Below are positions 23,593-33,446 of a DNA stretch of 64,000 nucleotides, piece after piece. The translations under genes and the position numbers were made by a program. A model generated the notes under the pieces. It ran no database searches, was not told the origin of the DNA, and worked only from the letters and a program-made list of their open reading frames with translations. The first letter of the stretch is position 1, and each line of letters starts with the position of its first letter. The DNA comes from an uncultured Oscillospiraceae bacterium (GTDB lineage: Bacteria; Bacillota; Clostridia; Oscillospirales; Oscillospiraceae): the NCBI GenBank assembly GCA_944387035.1, contig CALXDJ010000003.1:1-64000 (forward strand), read 5' to 3'.

Positions 23593-24207
23593 TCATGTCC
23601 GGGCATCCAGATAGGCTTGGATATCGAAGGGCAGCAGGGCAGTGTCCCGCCGCAGATACAGGGGATGGTGGGGATGACCGGATTTGAGAGGCGGCCCGGC
23701 GGTAAACCACTGGGCTCCGGCGGCCTGGGCATCGGCGGCAAAATCCCGGACGCAGTCCATGAGATAGTCTCGCTTTTCGATGATGTTGCCCCAGGCGGCC
23801 CAGACGGCAGGCCGGGGAGACAGGGAGAGCAGGTACCGGAAGGCCTTGCGGTTTTCCGCGTGGAGGATGGGATTATAGGTTTGCTCCATGTCGTCGGGGC
23901 GGGTGGCGCGCTGGGCATAGACGTTGAACATCAAAAAGCTGTCATACCCGCCCGAGTGGGCGATGCGCTCCACAGACTGGAGGGTGGGGTCCAGGGCGTC
24001 GGGGGCGGCGGTGGAGGGATTGATGCCCACGCAGATCAGCGGCCGGACACCCCGGGTGCCCAGAATGTACCGGTATTCGGAGTAAGTATTGGGGACATAG
24101 AGCCACCGGGCCACATCGTAATCCGGAGAGGGCTGCAGGGCATCTGCCAAAGCGGCGTCAAAGGGAAGAAGGGTGAGAGAATCGGTAGGTCCTTGGGGAA
24201 TGTGCAT
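23593..24207 (-). CDS. DUF1643 domain-containing protein
   Basis: A 204-residue protein with the DUF1643 hallmark VGINPSTAAPDALDPTLQSV near residue 60, followed by GGYDSFLMFNVYAQRATRP and, later, WAAWGNIIEKRDYL. The fold relates to the uracil-DNA-glycosylase-like group by the NPST motif, but catalytic activity has not been shown for the family as far as I know. The C-terminus has SGHPHHPLYLR, a conserved His-rich turn. The start has a CAGGAGGCC site. It stands alone on the minus strand, divergent from addB. Confidence 0.82.
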   Translation of the reverse strand: MHIPQGPTDSLTLLPFDAALADALQPSPDYDVARWLYVPNTYSEYRYILGTRGVRPLICVGINPSTAAPDALDPTLQSVERIAHSGGYDSFLMFNVYAQRATRPDDMEQTYNPILHAENRKAFRYLLSLSPRPAVWAAWGNIIEKRDYLMDCVRDFAADAQAAGAQWFTAGPPLKSGHPHHPLYLRRDTALLPFDIQAYLDART

Positions 24208-24274
24208 GGTGAGGCCTCCTGTTTTTCGGCATTTTTTTCAGGATAGCACAGCCGCCGGGAAAAGGCAACGGGAC

Positions 24275-24303
24275 TGTTCACACAGAGAAAAATGTGGTAT
24301 TCT
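24275..24303 (+). promoter_or_regulatory. Extended -10 promoter of addBA
   Basis: TGTTCA, a 17-bp spacer ending TGTGG, then TATTCT. The -35 is weak; the TGn extension compensates. Confidence 0.55.
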
Positions 24304-24341
24304 GAAAAGCAATGAACGATTCCGCAAGAAGGAGGGCCGCC

Positions 24342-27300
24342 ATGCTGACGATTTTGATGGGCCGGGCCAAAACAGGAAAATCAGACCGCGTCCTGGAGAC
24401 GATTGCCGCTCTGGGGGATGAGAGCCAGCAGATTTTGCTGGTGCCGGAACATGCCTCCCACCAGGCGGAGGTGGATTTGTGCCGGGTATGCGGCCCCACG
24501 GCCAGCCGTCATGCCGAGGTTCTGAGCTTCCGGCGGCTCAGTGACCGGGTGCTGGGCTTGACCGGAGGACTTTCCCAGGTGTCTCTGGACCCCGGCGGAA
24601 AGCTGCTGACGCTGCAGAAGGCACTGCTGGAGGTAGCGCCGGAGCTGACGGTATACCGGCGGCCGTCCCAGAAGGCGGCGTTTTTGCAGCAGATGCTGGA
24701 CCTGTTTGATGAGCTGCGCTGCTATGAGGTGACGCCCCGGACCCTCTATGACGCCTCGGAGGAGATGGAAGGCGCCACCCGGAACAAGCTCCGGGATTTG
24801 AGCTTGCTCTATGGAGCCTATGAGGCCCGGCTTCAGCGGCCGGGCCTGGACGCCCGGGACCGGATGAGCCGCCTGTGCGACAGCCTGGAGGATTCTGGTT
24901 ATGTCGTGGGGAAGGATATCTTCGTCGACGGGTTTACGTATTTCAACGCCCAGGAACGGCGGGTACTGGAAATTATGCTGCGCCAGGGCCGCTCTGTGAC
25001 GGTAACACTGCTGGGAGAGCCGGACAGCCGGGAGGAGGTCTTCCAGTCGGCTCTGCGGGCCATGGGGCAGCTAAGCCGCCTGGCGGAGCAGGCGGGAAAG
25101 CCCATGCGGGTGGAGACGCTGCGCCGGGAGGACGTTTCCGCTCTGGGCCATCTGGAGCGGCACTTTTTCGGCAAAAGCATTCCCTATGACGGACCGGCGG
25201 ACTGCATCCGGGTCCGGGAGGCGGACAACGTCTTTTCCGAGGTGGAGCAGACCGCGGCGGAGATCCGCCGCCTGCTGGCGGCGGGAGCGTGCCGCTGCCG
25301 GGACATCACTGTGACTGCCCGGAATCTGGAGGAGTACGCCGGGGTCATTGAAGCGGTGTTTGAGCGCTACGGGATTCCCTTCTACCTCAGCCGCCGCAGC
25401 GACATTCTGGAAAAGCCGGTGCTGAGCCTCCTCACCGGAGTGCTCTCCGCCATCGGCAATGGATACGAATATGAGGATATGTTCCGCTGGCTGAAAACGG
25501 GCCTGGCGGGAATCACGCCGGAAGAGTGCGACCTGCTGGAAAACTACGTGCTCAAGTGGCAGATCCACGGCTCCATGTGGCTGCGGGACGTGGACTGGAC
25601 GGAAAATCCCGATGGCTACGGCGCGCCCTGGACCCAGGCCCGTCAGGAGCGGCTGGATGCGGTCAACGCCCTGCGCCGCCGGATCGCCGCCCCGCTGGGA
25701 CAATTGGCCGAAGGACTGAAATCCGCAAAAACCGCCGGGGAGAAAGTGAATGCGCTTTACAGCTTTATGGAGGGACTTTCCCTCCAGGACGCCCTGGAGG
25801 CCCAGATGCGGGACCAGGCGGAGGCGGGACGGCTCCAGGATGCGGAGGAGACGGCCCAGCTGTGGGAGATCTTGTGCGGGGTGCTGGATCAGTTCGTGGA
25901 GATCCTGGGCCCGGAGCCCATGGACTTGGACGAGTTCACCCGGCTGTTCCGCCAGATTCTGACCCAGTACAGTGTGGGCACCATCCCGGTGGCCCTGGAT
26001 CAGGTGTCCGTCAGCGAGATTACCCGCAACGACCGCCACACGGACCGGTATCTCTTTTTGCTGGGGGCCAATGACCACGTTCTGCCGGACCCGGGCCAGA
26101 GCGGCGGCATCCTCAATGACGACGACCGGGATGAACTGGCCCAGCGGGGTGTGGAGCTGGCTCCTACGGGCATGGAGCGCATGGGTCTGGAATTGCAGAA
26201 TCTCTACGCGGCCCTCTCTCAGCCTACCTGCGGCCTGACCGTAAGCTATCCGGTGACGGATGTCACCGGCGCACAGCTGCGCCCCGCCTTCGTCATCGAC
26301 CGGTTATGCAACCTCTTTCCCGGTCTGCGGATTGAAAAAGAAGGGAATGACAAGGAATATCGCTTAACAGCAATTCAGCCCGCGCTGGAAATGGCAGGCC
26401 AGGCCCCGGGCGGGGAACTCTGGCAGTGCCTGGCGTCGGACGGCCGATTTTCCGCCGCGCTGAGCGCCATGGACCGGGCCCGGACCCTCAAGCGGGGCGC
26501 GCTGTCCCGGGCGGCGGTGCGGGCTCTGTACGGGGAGAAGATCACCATGTCAGCCTCCCGGCTGGAGCGGCTGCGCAGCTGCCACTTTGCCTATTTCATG
26601 GAGTATGGCCTGCGGGCAAAGCCCCGGGAAGCGGCAGCTTTTGATGCGCCTCAGATCGGCACCTTCCTCCACTATCTGCTCGAGCATGTCACCCGGGACG
26701 TGCTGAAACAGGGCGGCTTTGCCGCGGTGGAGGACGAGACTCTCCACGCCCTGGTGCGCCGGTATATCCAAGAGTATGTGGAGCGGGAGCTGCACAACTT
26801 CCGGAACCGCAATGCCCGGTTCCGCTACCTCTTCGCCCGGCTGCGCCGGACGGCCTATGCCGTCATCGACGAGGTTGCCCGGGAGCTGCGCCATTCGGAT
26901 TTCGTGCCGTTGGCCTTTGAGCTCTCCTTCGGTGACGGGGGAGATCTGCCGTCGGTGGTGATTTCGGAGCCCGACGGTGAGCTGCGTCTGGGCGGCAAGG
27001 TGGACCGGGTGGACGGCTGGGTCCGGGACGGCAAACTGTATCTCCGGGTGGTGGACTACAAGTCCGGCCGGAAGGCCTTCGACCTCTCGGCGGTGAAGAT
27101 GGGCCTGGATATCCAGATGCTGCTCTATCTCTTCACTCTGCAAAAGGAAGGACAGGCCTACTTCCATCGCCCGGTGGAACCGGCGGGCGTGCTGTACCTG
27201 CCTGCCCGGGATGAGATTTTGACAGCGGAGCGCAGCGTCACGCCGGAGGAGCTGACCCGGCGTCGGGAGAAGGAACTGCGCCGCAGCGGCCTGGTCCTGG

Positions 27301-27650
27301 CGGAGCCGGAGGTGCTCCAGGCCATGGAGCATGAGTCCTTGACGGAGCCCCACTATCTGCCCGTGCGGGTAGGCCGGGACGGAAGCCTCTCCGGCAGCGT
27401 TGCCTCGGCGGCCCAGCTGGGACGGCTGGGGAACTATCTGGACCGGCTACTCCGGGACATCGCCCAGGAGGTCCGGGAGGGCAACATTGACGCCGATCCC
27501 TGCTGCCACAGCGAGGACGACAGTTACTGTCAGTACTGCGACTGGGCGGGGGCCTGCCATTTCCAGGACGGCCGGGACGGCGACCATCTGCACTACATTC
27601 TGCCGGTAAAGGCGGAGGAATTCTGGAAGTCTTTGGAGGAGGAGTCCTGA
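24342..27650 (+). CDS. addB: AddAB helicase-nuclease subunit B
   Basis: A 1102-residue subunit of the AddAB complex that resects double-strand breaks and generates RecA-loading 3' tails at Chi sites. The N-terminal ATP-binding loop is GRAKTGKSD. The central region is the inactive-helicase-like Chi-recognition part. The C-terminal RecB-family nuclease domain has RVVDYKSGRKAF and DIQMLLYLF. The four cysteines of the AddB iron-sulfur cluster are visible: one in LERLRSCHFAYF near residue 745, and three at the end in YCQYCDWAGAC. ATG at 24342 follows AAGGAGGG. The gene is followed one base later by addA. Confidence 0.95.
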   Translation: MLTILMGRAKTGKSDRVLETIAALGDESQQILLVPEHASHQAEVDLCRVCGPTASRHAEVLSFRRLSDRVLGLTGGLSQVSLDPGGKLLTLQKALLEVAPELTVYRRPSQKAAFLQQMLDLFDELRCYEVTPRTLYDASEEMEGATRNKLRDLSLLYGAYEARLQRPGLDARDRMSRLCDSLEDSGYVVGKDIFVDGFTYFNAQERRVLEIMLRQGRSVTVTLLGEPDSREEVFQSALRAMGQLSRLAEQAGKPMRVETLRREDVSALGHLERHFFGKSIPYDGPADCIRVREADNVFSEVEQTAAEIRRLLAAGACRCRDITVTARNLEEYAGVIEAVFERYGIPFYLSRRSDILEKPVLSLLTGVLSAIGNGYEYEDMFRWLKTGLAGITPEECDLLENYVLKWQIHGSMWLRDVDWTENPDGYGAPWTQARQERLDAVNALRRRIAAPLGQLAEGLKSAKTAGEKVNALYSFMEGLSLQDALEAQMRDQAEAGRLQDAEETAQLWEILCGVLDQFVEILGPEPMDLDEFTRLFRQILTQYSVGTIPVALDQVSVSEITRNDRHTDRYLFLLGANDHVLPDPGQSGGILNDDDRDELAQRGVELAPTGMERMGLELQNLYAALSQPTCGLTVSYPVTDVTGAQLRPAFVIDRLCNLFPGLRIEKEGNDKEYRLTAIQPALEMAGQAPGGELWQCLASDGRFSAALSAMDRARTLKRGALSRAAVRALYGEKITMSASRLERLRSCHFAYFMEYGLRAKPREAAAFDAPQIGTFLHYLLEHVTRDVLKQGGFAAVEDETLHALVRRYIQEYVERELHNFRNRNARFRYLFARLRRTAYAVIDEVARELRHSDFVPLAFELSFGDGGDLPSVVISEPDGELRLGGKVDRVDGWVRDGKLYLRVVDYKSGRKAFDLSAVKMGLDIQMLLYLFTLQKEGQAYFHRPVEPAGVLYLPARDEILTAERSVTPEELTRRREKELRRSGLVLAEPEVLQAMEHESLTEPHYLPVRVGRDGSLSGSVASAAQLGRLGNYLDRLLRDIAQEVREGNIDADPCCHSEDDSYCQYCDWAGACHFQDGRDGDHLHYILPVKAEEFWKSLEEES

Positions 27651-27651
27651 T

Positions 27652-30600
27652 ATGGCAAGCTTGACCCTGACGCCCCAGCAGCAGGCCGTGGTGGAGAACC
27701 GGGGCGGAAGCCTGCTGGTCTCCGCCGCCGCGGGCTCCGGCAAGACCAAGGTGCTGGTGGAGCGGCTGTTCCGCTACGTGACCCAGGAGCGGTGCAACGT
27801 AGACGACTTCCTCATCATCACCTATACCAAGGCCGCCGCAGCGGAACTGCGGGGCAAGATTGCTGCGGAGCTGTCCAAACGGCTGGGGGAGGACCCGGGA
27901 GACGCGCATCTGCGCCGTCAGCTGTTGCGGGTGTATCAGGCGGACATCAAGACGGTGGACGCTTTCTGCACGGCGCTGCTGCGGGAGAATACCCACCTGC
28001 TGGCCCGGGAGGGGGAGCAGCATGCCCTGACGCCGGACTTCAAGGTGCTCGATGAGAGCGAGGCGGACCTGCTGCGCCGCCGGGTGCTGGAGCGGACGCT
28101 GGAGACCTTTTATGATACATTGGACGCGGGCAAGGAGCAGCTGGCGGATACGCTGGGCGCCGGCCGGGACGACAGCGCCCTGGCGGAGCTGGTGCTGGAG
28201 GTCTATGAAAAGCTTCAGAGCCATGCGGACCCGGAAGCGTGGCTGGAGCGCAGCCGCGAGAGCTGGGGCGCCCTGAATGGGAGGTTTGACGATACGCCCT
28301 ATGCTCCGGCCCTGCTGGAGACGGTGCGCCGCCGGGCCCGCCACTGGGCGGGGTTGCTGGCGGGCGCGGCGGAGCGTGTGGCGGAGGACGCAGCATTGGC
28401 CGCCGGATACGGAGAGAAGTTTCTCACTGCGGCCGGGGGCTTTGCAGCCCTGGGGGAGAGCCCTGACTGGGAGGAGGCCCGGCAGCGCTGCGAAGCCGTG
28501 ACGTTCCCCCGGCTCACCACACCCCGGGGCCGCAAGGAGGAGACGGCGTCCCTCAAGCAGCTCTGGGACAGCTGCAAAGCGGACAAAAAGAAGCTGGACA
28601 GCCTTCTGGAGGTGAGCGGCGAGGAGGCCATGGAAGACCTGCGGGCGGTGGCTCCGGCCATGGAGGCCCTGGTGGACCTGACGGCGGACTTTGCCGAGCG
28701 CTACCGGGTGGAGAAGCTGCGGCTCAACAGTCTGGACTTTTCCGACCAGGAGCATCTGGCACTGCGGCTGCTGGTAAAGGAGGACGGCGCGCCCACGGAG
28801 CTGGGCGAGCAGGTGTCGGCCCGGTATCAGGAGATTTTGGTGGACGAGTATCAGGACACCAATGAGGTGCAAAACGCCATCTTCCGGGCGGTGTCCAAAG
28901 GCGGTCAGAATATCTTCACCGTGGGCGACGTCAAGCAGAGCATCTACCGCTTCCGTCTGGCAGACCCCACCATTTTCCTGGAGAAGTATCAGCGCTTCCA
29001 GTCCTGGGAAGAGGCCCAGCCGGGAGAGGAGCGCAAGATTCTGCTCTCCAAGAACTTCCGCTCCCGGCGGGAGGTGCTGGATGCGGCCAACTTCATTTTC
29101 CGCGCCATCCTCTCTCCGGAGATGGGAGAGATGGCCTATGGGGAGGATGAGGCGCTGCACTTCGGTGCGGAGTACTATCCGCCCCGGGAGGACTGCGCCG
29201 TGGAGTTCCATTTGATCTCCGTGCAGCAGCGAACCCAGGGGGATGATCATCCGGTGAAAAAGCTGACGGCGGAGGCCCGGTTTGTGGCCCGGCGGATCCG
29301 GGAGCTGCTGGATACGGGATATCCCGTCACCGGCGGGGACGGGCAGCTGCGGCCATGCCGTCCGGAGGACATCGTGATCTTGATGCGCTCTCCCGGCACC
29401 CGGGCGGCGGCGTATGCCGCGGCCCTTTCGGAGCGGGACGTGCCCTGTTCCTTTGAAGAAAGCGGAGACTTTTTTGAGAGCATGGAGATCTCCGTGCTCA
29501 TGGCTTTGCTGGAACTGGTGGACAATCCCCGGCAGGATGTGCCCCTTATCAGCGTCCTGCGCTCGCCGTTGTTCGGTTTCACGCCGGACCGTCTGGCCCA
29601 GATCCGGGCGGCGGCTCCGGCGGGGGAGTACTATGACGCGGTGTGCGCCTGCGGGGAGGATGCGGACTGCGCCGCCTTTTTGCAGACCCTTGCCGGGCTC
29701 CGGGCGGCGGCCCGGGACATGAGCCTGCATCGCTTCCTCTGGCACATCTACAACACCCTCAATGTCCTGGGTATTTTCGGCGCCATGGACGAGGGCGCCC
29801 AGCGGCGGGAGAATCTCATCGCCCTGACCCGCCATGCCCAGCGCTTTGAAAGCGGCGGCTACCGGGGGGTGTTTGCCTTTGTGACCCAGCTGCGGCGGCT
29901 GCTGGAGTCGGGCCAGGCCCCCTCCACCAAGGCTTCCGCCGCGGTCAGCGGCGTGCAGCTCATGAGTATCCACAAGTCCAAGGGCCTGGAGTTCCCCATT
30001 GTGATTCTGGCGGACCTGGACCACACCTTCTCCCGGCAGGACTTCGACACGCCGGTGCTGGTCCATCCCCGGATGGGCCTGGGGCCCCGGCGGGTGGACC
30101 TGGATCGGAAGATCCAATATCCCACCCTGGCCCGTCTGGCCATGGAGGAGACCCTCCGGCGGGAGAATCTGGCCGAGGAACAGCGCGTGTTGTACGTGGC
30201 CATGACCCGGCCCAAGGAAAAACTCATTTTGGTCGATGCCATGTACCATGCCAAAACCCGGCTTTCCCGGCTGGCGGCGGTGGCCCGGTATCCGGTGGCG
30301 CCGGAGACCGTGGCCGGATGCAAGACCTTTGGGGAGTGGCTGGTGCTGCCTCTGCTGTGCCGGGCGGAGTCGGCGCCGCTGTGGGCTCTGGCGGAGCTGA
30401 CGCCGGAGCAGGAGCCACTGGACACGCCGGACCACTGGGAGGTGTCGGTCCACCAGGGCGAGGACTTCCAGCAGCGCCCCCAGCGCCGGGCGGCGGTGGA
30501 GCAGGCGGCGGATGGTCCCGCCTTTGACTGGCCGCTGCTGACGTTCCAATATCCCTATCAAAAGGAAACCCTGCTTCCGGCCAAGGTGACGGCTACCCAG

Positions 30601-31206
30601 CTCAAGGGCCGGGCATTGGATGAGGAGATCGCCGAGCACGCCGCCCACACGCCGTATCTGCGGCCGCTGTCCCAGCCCAAGTTCCGTCGGGAGCAGGCGG
30701 GCCTCACGCCGGCGGAGCGGGGCACCGCCACCCATCTGGTGCTGCAGTATCTGGACTTTTCCAATCCGGATGTAGTGGGGCAGGTGGCGTCGCTGCATCA
30801 GCGGGCGCTCCTGACAGACCAGCAGGCCCAGGCGGTGGAGGTCCGGGCCCTGGAGCGGTTTTTGTCCAGCCCCCTGGCCGGCGAGATCCGCAAGAGTTCC
30901 CGGGTGCTGCGGGAGTACCGCTTCACGCTGCTGGTGGACGCCCGGCGGTACGATCCCGCCGCGGCGGAGGGGGAGACGATCCTCCTCCAAGGCGTGGTGG
31001 ATTGCTGCTTTGAGAGCGGAGCAGGGCTGACGGTGGTGGACTTCAAGACGGACCATGTCCACGGCGAAGCGGCTTTGGCCGAGCGGGCGGAGCACTACCG
31101 GCCCCAGCTGGAGGCGTACTCTTTGGCGCTGGAGCAGGTGCTGGAGCGGCCGGTGGAACGGCGGGTGCTGTATTTCCTGGACGCCGGCAAAACGGTGGAT
31201 GTGTGA
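27652..31206 (+). CDS. addA: AddAB helicase-nuclease subunit A
   Basis: An 1184-residue UvrD-family helicase with a C-terminal nuclease. Helicase motifs in order: Walker A SAAAGSGKTKVLVERL (residues 24-39), TYTKAAAAELR, VDEYQDTNEVQ (Walker B), VGDVKQSIYRFR, and SIHKSKGLEFPIVIL near residue 775. The nuclease motif VVDFKTDHV lies near residue 1130, with a QLEAYSLAL helix after it. It supplies the translocating motor and one of two nuclease sites of AddAB. Start ATG is one base after the addB stop, which indicates coupled translation. Confidence 0.96.
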   Translation: MASLTLTPQQQAVVENRGGSLLVSAAAGSGKTKVLVERLFRYVTQERCNVDDFLIITYTKAAAAELRGKIAAELSKRLGEDPGDAHLRRQLLRVYQADIKTVDAFCTALLRENTHLLAREGEQHALTPDFKVLDESEADLLRRRVLERTLETFYDTLDAGKEQLADTLGAGRDDSALAELVLEVYEKLQSHADPEAWLERSRESWGALNGRFDDTPYAPALLETVRRRARHWAGLLAGAAERVAEDAALAAGYGEKFLTAAGGFAALGESPDWEEARQRCEAVTFPRLTTPRGRKEETASLKQLWDSCKADKKKLDSLLEVSGEEAMEDLRAVAPAMEALVDLTADFAERYRVEKLRLNSLDFSDQEHLALRLLVKEDGAPTELGEQVSARYQEILVDEYQDTNEVQNAIFRAVSKGGQNIFTVGDVKQSIYRFRLADPTIFLEKYQRFQSWEEAQPGEERKILLSKNFRSRREVLDAANFIFRAILSPEMGEMAYGEDEALHFGAEYYPPREDCAVEFHLISVQQRTQGDDHPVKKLTAEARFVARRIRELLDTGYPVTGGDGQLRPCRPEDIVILMRSPGTRAAAYAAALSERDVPCSFEESGDFFESMEISVLMALLELVDNPRQDVPLISVLRSPLFGFTPDRLAQIRAAAPAGEYYDAVCACGEDADCAAFLQTLAGLRAAARDMSLHRFLWHIYNTLNVLGIFGAMDEGAQRRENLIALTRHAQRFESGGYRGVFAFVTQLRRLLESGQAPSTKASAAVSGVQLMSIHKSKGLEFPIVILADLDHTFSRQDFDTPVLVHPRMGLGPRRVDLDRKIQYPTLARLAMEETLRRENLAEEQRVLYVAMTRPKEKLILVDAMYHAKTRLSRLAAVARYPVAPETVAGCKTFGEWLVLPLLCRAESAPLWALAELTPEQEPLDTPDHWEVSVHQGEDFQQRPQRRAAVEQAADGPAFDWPLLTFQYPYQKETLLPAKVTATQLKGRALDEEIAEHAAHTPYLRPLSQPKFRREQAGLTPAERGTATHLVLQYLDFSNPDVVGQVASLHQRALLTDQQAQAVEVRALERFLSSPLAGEIRKSSRVLREYRFTLLVDARRYDPAAAEGETILLQGVVDCCFESGAGLTVVDFKTDHVHGEAALAERAEHYRPQLEAYSLALEQVLERPVERRVLYFLDAGKTVDV

Positions 31207-31233
31207 GAAAAAGAAAAAAATTTGAAAAAACAC

Positions 31234-31262
31234 TTGCAATCCTGGAAAACATATGCTACACT
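31234..31262 (+). promoter_or_regulatory. Sigma-A promoter of rpmE
   Basis: TTGCAA, a 17-bp spacer and TACACT, giving a leader of about 45 bases that includes a small AGCCTTT/AAAGG stem. Confidence 0.8.
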
Positions 31263-31314
31263 AATTTAGCCTTTGTAAAAGGTAGCCTAGATAAGAAAGA
31301 GGTGAACAAGAGCA

Positions 31315-31518
31315 ATGAAGGAAGGAATCCATCCCAATTATCAGCAGACTACGATTACTTGCGCCTGCGGTAATGTGATTGAGACAGGTTCTACCAAGAA
31401 GGATATCAAGGTGGAAGTCTGCTCTAAGTGTCACCCCTTCTTCACGGGTAAGCAGAAGCTGGTGGATACCGGCGGACGCGTTGCGAAGTTCAACAAGAAG
31501 TTCGGCCTGGACAAGTAA
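31315..31518 (+). CDS. rpmE: 50S ribosomal protein L31 (zinc-binding type)
   Basis: A 67-residue ribosomal protein of type A L31: [20 protein letters not shown], with CAC near residue 16 and [10 protein letters not shown] near residue 36 supplying zinc ligands. The conserved [11 protein letters not shown] tail contacts 5S rRNA and the small subunit across the intersubunit bridge. The presence of the Zn-binding cysteines means it is the zinc-replete paralogue. It is a single gene with its own promoter and terminator. Confidence 0.97.
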   Translation: MKEGIHPNYQQTTITCACGNVIETGSTKKDIKVEVCSKCHPFFTGKQKLVDTGGRVAKFNKKFGLDK

Positions 31519-31532
31519 GTCTGACACATCAC

Positions 31533-31566
31533 AAACGGGTCTGCCCTTGGGCAGACCCGTTTTTTT
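31533..31566 (+). terminator. Intrinsic terminator of rpmE
   Basis: Stem AAACGGGTCTGCCC with its complement, TT loop, then a T-run. Confidence 0.94.
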
Positions 31567-31567
31567 G

Positions 31568-31596
31568 TTTACATTTTCCCGCTGGACGCATATACT
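31568..31596 (+). promoter_or_regulatory. Sigma-A promoter of the flavin reductase-hflX operon
   Basis: TTTACA, a 17-bp spacer and TATACT, directly after the rpmE terminator. Confidence 0.8.
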
Positions 31597-31633
31597 GGAG
31601 ACAGCGTTGACGAACACAAAGAGAGGAGCGAGC

Positions 31634-32146
31634 ATGATGAAGCTGCATTCTGTGGAGGTCAAAACCCTGACGCCGGAGATTTTCCGAATGTTTCAGGTCA
31701 ACACCGCCCTGCTTACCGCCGGGGATGAGAAGCATCTCAACACCATGACCATCGGCTGGGGCCAGCTGGGCACACTGTGGAACCTGCCGGTGTGCACGGT
31801 GTACGTGCGGCCGGAGCGGTATACCTATGAATTTATGGAGGCACAGGACACGTTTTCCGTCTCGGTGCTGCCGGACTCCGCCCGGGACATTGCCCGTCTG
31901 TGCGGCACCCGCAGCGGCCGGGAGGTGGACAAGGTGTCCGCCTGCAATCTGACAGTATGCCGGGGCGCCGGGAACACGCCGTTTTTTGAAGAGGCGGAGC
32001 TGGTGCTGGTGTGCCGGAAGCTGTTTGTGCAGGATATGGACCCGGCATGCGTCCGGGATGAACGAATTTTTGCCTCGTACGGGGAAAAGGGCGGCTGGCA
32101 CCGCATCTATACCGGCGAGGTGCTGGAAGCATATTGCAAATCATAA
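31634..32146 (+). CDS. Flavin reductase family protein
   Basis: A 170-residue FMN-binding split-barrel protein (flavin reductase/flavoredoxin type). Landmarks are NTMTIGWGQLGTLWNLPVC near residue 37, YVRPERYTYEFM near residue 58, FSVSVL and GTRSGREVDK near residue 95. Members bind FMN and serve as flavin reductases or electron carriers; the partner is unknown. It leads a four-gene operon: hflX follows after nine bases with overlapping translation signals. Two adjacent ATGs (31634 and 31637) are possible; the first suits the GAGAGGAG site. Confidence 0.87.
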   Translation: MMKLHSVEVKTLTPEIFRMFQVNTALLTAGDEKHLNTMTIGWGQLGTLWNLPVCTVYVRPERYTYEFMEAQDTFSVSVLPDSARDIARLCGTRSGREVDKVSACNLTVCRGAGNTPFFEEAELVLVCRKLFVQDMDPACVRDERIFASYGEKGGWHRIYTGEVLEAYCKS

Positions 32147-32155
32147 GGAGATTAT

Positions 32156-33445
32156 ATGCGGGAAACGGAAGAAGTACGGGACCGCGTGGTGCTGGTGGGC
32201 TTAAGCTCTCCGGTGCTCAAGAAGGAAGAAAACGCGGATGAGGAGACCATGGAGGAGCTGGCGGCTCTGGTGGAGACCGCCGGAGCCGAGACGGTGGGGA
32301 CGGTGCTGCAGAACCGTCCCTCGCCGGACCCCCGCAGTTTTATTGGCGAGGGCAAGGTAGAGGAGGTCCGGGCGTACTGCCAGGGCAGCGGCGCCACCAT
32401 GGTGATTTTTGACAATGATCTCTCGCCCTCTCAGATGCGGGTGTTGACGGAGGCCCTGGGCGTCCAGGTGCTGGACCGGTGCGGCTTGATTCTGGACATT
32501 TTTGCCCAGCGGGCCCGGACCCGGGAAGGCCGGCTCCAGGTGGAGCTGGCGCAGTACCAGTATCTGCTGCCCCGTTTGACGGGTATGTGGACCCACCTGG
32601 AGCGCCAGGCGGGTACCAGCGGCAAGGGCCCTATCGGGTCCAAGGGCCCCGGCGAGACCCAGCTGGAAACGGACCGGCGGCACATCCACCGCAAGATCGA
32701 CAAACTCCGGGCGGACCTGGAGGACGTGCGCCGGGTTCGGGGTACCCAGCGTCAGCAGCGGCGCAAGAACGAGATCCCGGTGGTGGCCATCGTGGGCTAT
32801 ACCAACGCGGGCAAGTCCACGCTGCTCAACCAGCTGACGGGGGCCCGCATCCCGGCCAACAACCGCCTGTTTGATACCCTGGACACCACCAGCCGTCTGC
32901 TGACGGTCAGCGACACGCTGGATGTGGTGATCTCGGACACCGTAGGCTTTATCCGCAAGCTGCCCCATCAGCTGGTGGAAGCCTTTAAGGCCACGCTGGA
33001 GGAATTGGAGTACGCGGATCTGCTGGTGCACGTGGTGGACGTGTCCAACCCCGGCTGGCAGCAGCAAGCCCAGGTGGTGGAGGATCTGATCGTGGAACTG
33101 GGGGCCAGTGAGCTGCCCCGGATCACGGTTTATAATAAGGTGGATGCCCTGCCCGCCGGAGAGATTCTGCCCCGGGGCGAGGACTGCTGTGCCATTTCCG
33201 CCCGGACAGGGCAGGGGGTGGAGGAGCTGCTCCGGCAGATCGACCGCCGTCTGGACAAGGGAACCCGGCGGGTCACGCTGCACCTGCCCTACGATCAGGG
33301 CGGGATGCTGGACATGCTCTACCGGGAGGCCAAGGTGGAGCAGGTGGATTACAGTCAGACCATTGACATTACGGCTGTGTGCAGTCCCCGGGTGCTGGGC
33401 CGGGTAGCGCCCTATCTGGAGCAACCGGCGGAAGGAGAGGCCTGA
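32156..33445 (+). CDS. hflX: GTPase HflX
   Basis: A 429-residue ribosome-associated GTPase. The N-terminal HflX domain (VLVGLSS, QNRPSPDPRSFIGEGKVEEV, VIFDNDLSPSQMR) is followed by a helical linker with GPGETQLETDRR, then the G domain: G1 VGYTNAGKSTL near residue 206, G3 DTVGFIRKLP near residue 259 and G4 YNKVDAL near residue 325. HflX splits stalled or hibernating ribosomes under stress in other bacteria. The AAGGAG site precedes the ATG by seven bases. Confidence 0.95.
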   Translation: MRETEEVRDRVVLVGLSSPVLKKEENADEETMEELAALVETAGAETVGTVLQNRPSPDPRSFIGEGKVEEVRAYCQGSGATMVIFDNDLSPSQMRVLTEALGVQVLDRCGLILDIFAQRARTREGRLQVELAQYQYLLPRLTGMWTHLERQAGTSGKGPIGSKGPGETQLETDRRHIHRKIDKLRADLEDVRRVRGTQRQQRRKNEIPVVAIVGYTNAGKSTLLNQLTGARIPANNRLFDTLDTTSRLLTVSDTLDVVISDTVGFIRKLPHQLVEAFKATLEELEYADLLVHVVDVSNPGWQQQAQVVEDLIVELGASELPRITVYNKVDALPAGEILPRGEDCCAISARTGQGVEELLRQIDRRLDKGTRRVTLHLPYDQGGMLDMLYREAKVEQVDYSQTIDITAVCSPRVLGRVAPYLEQPAEGEA

Positions 33446-33446
33446 T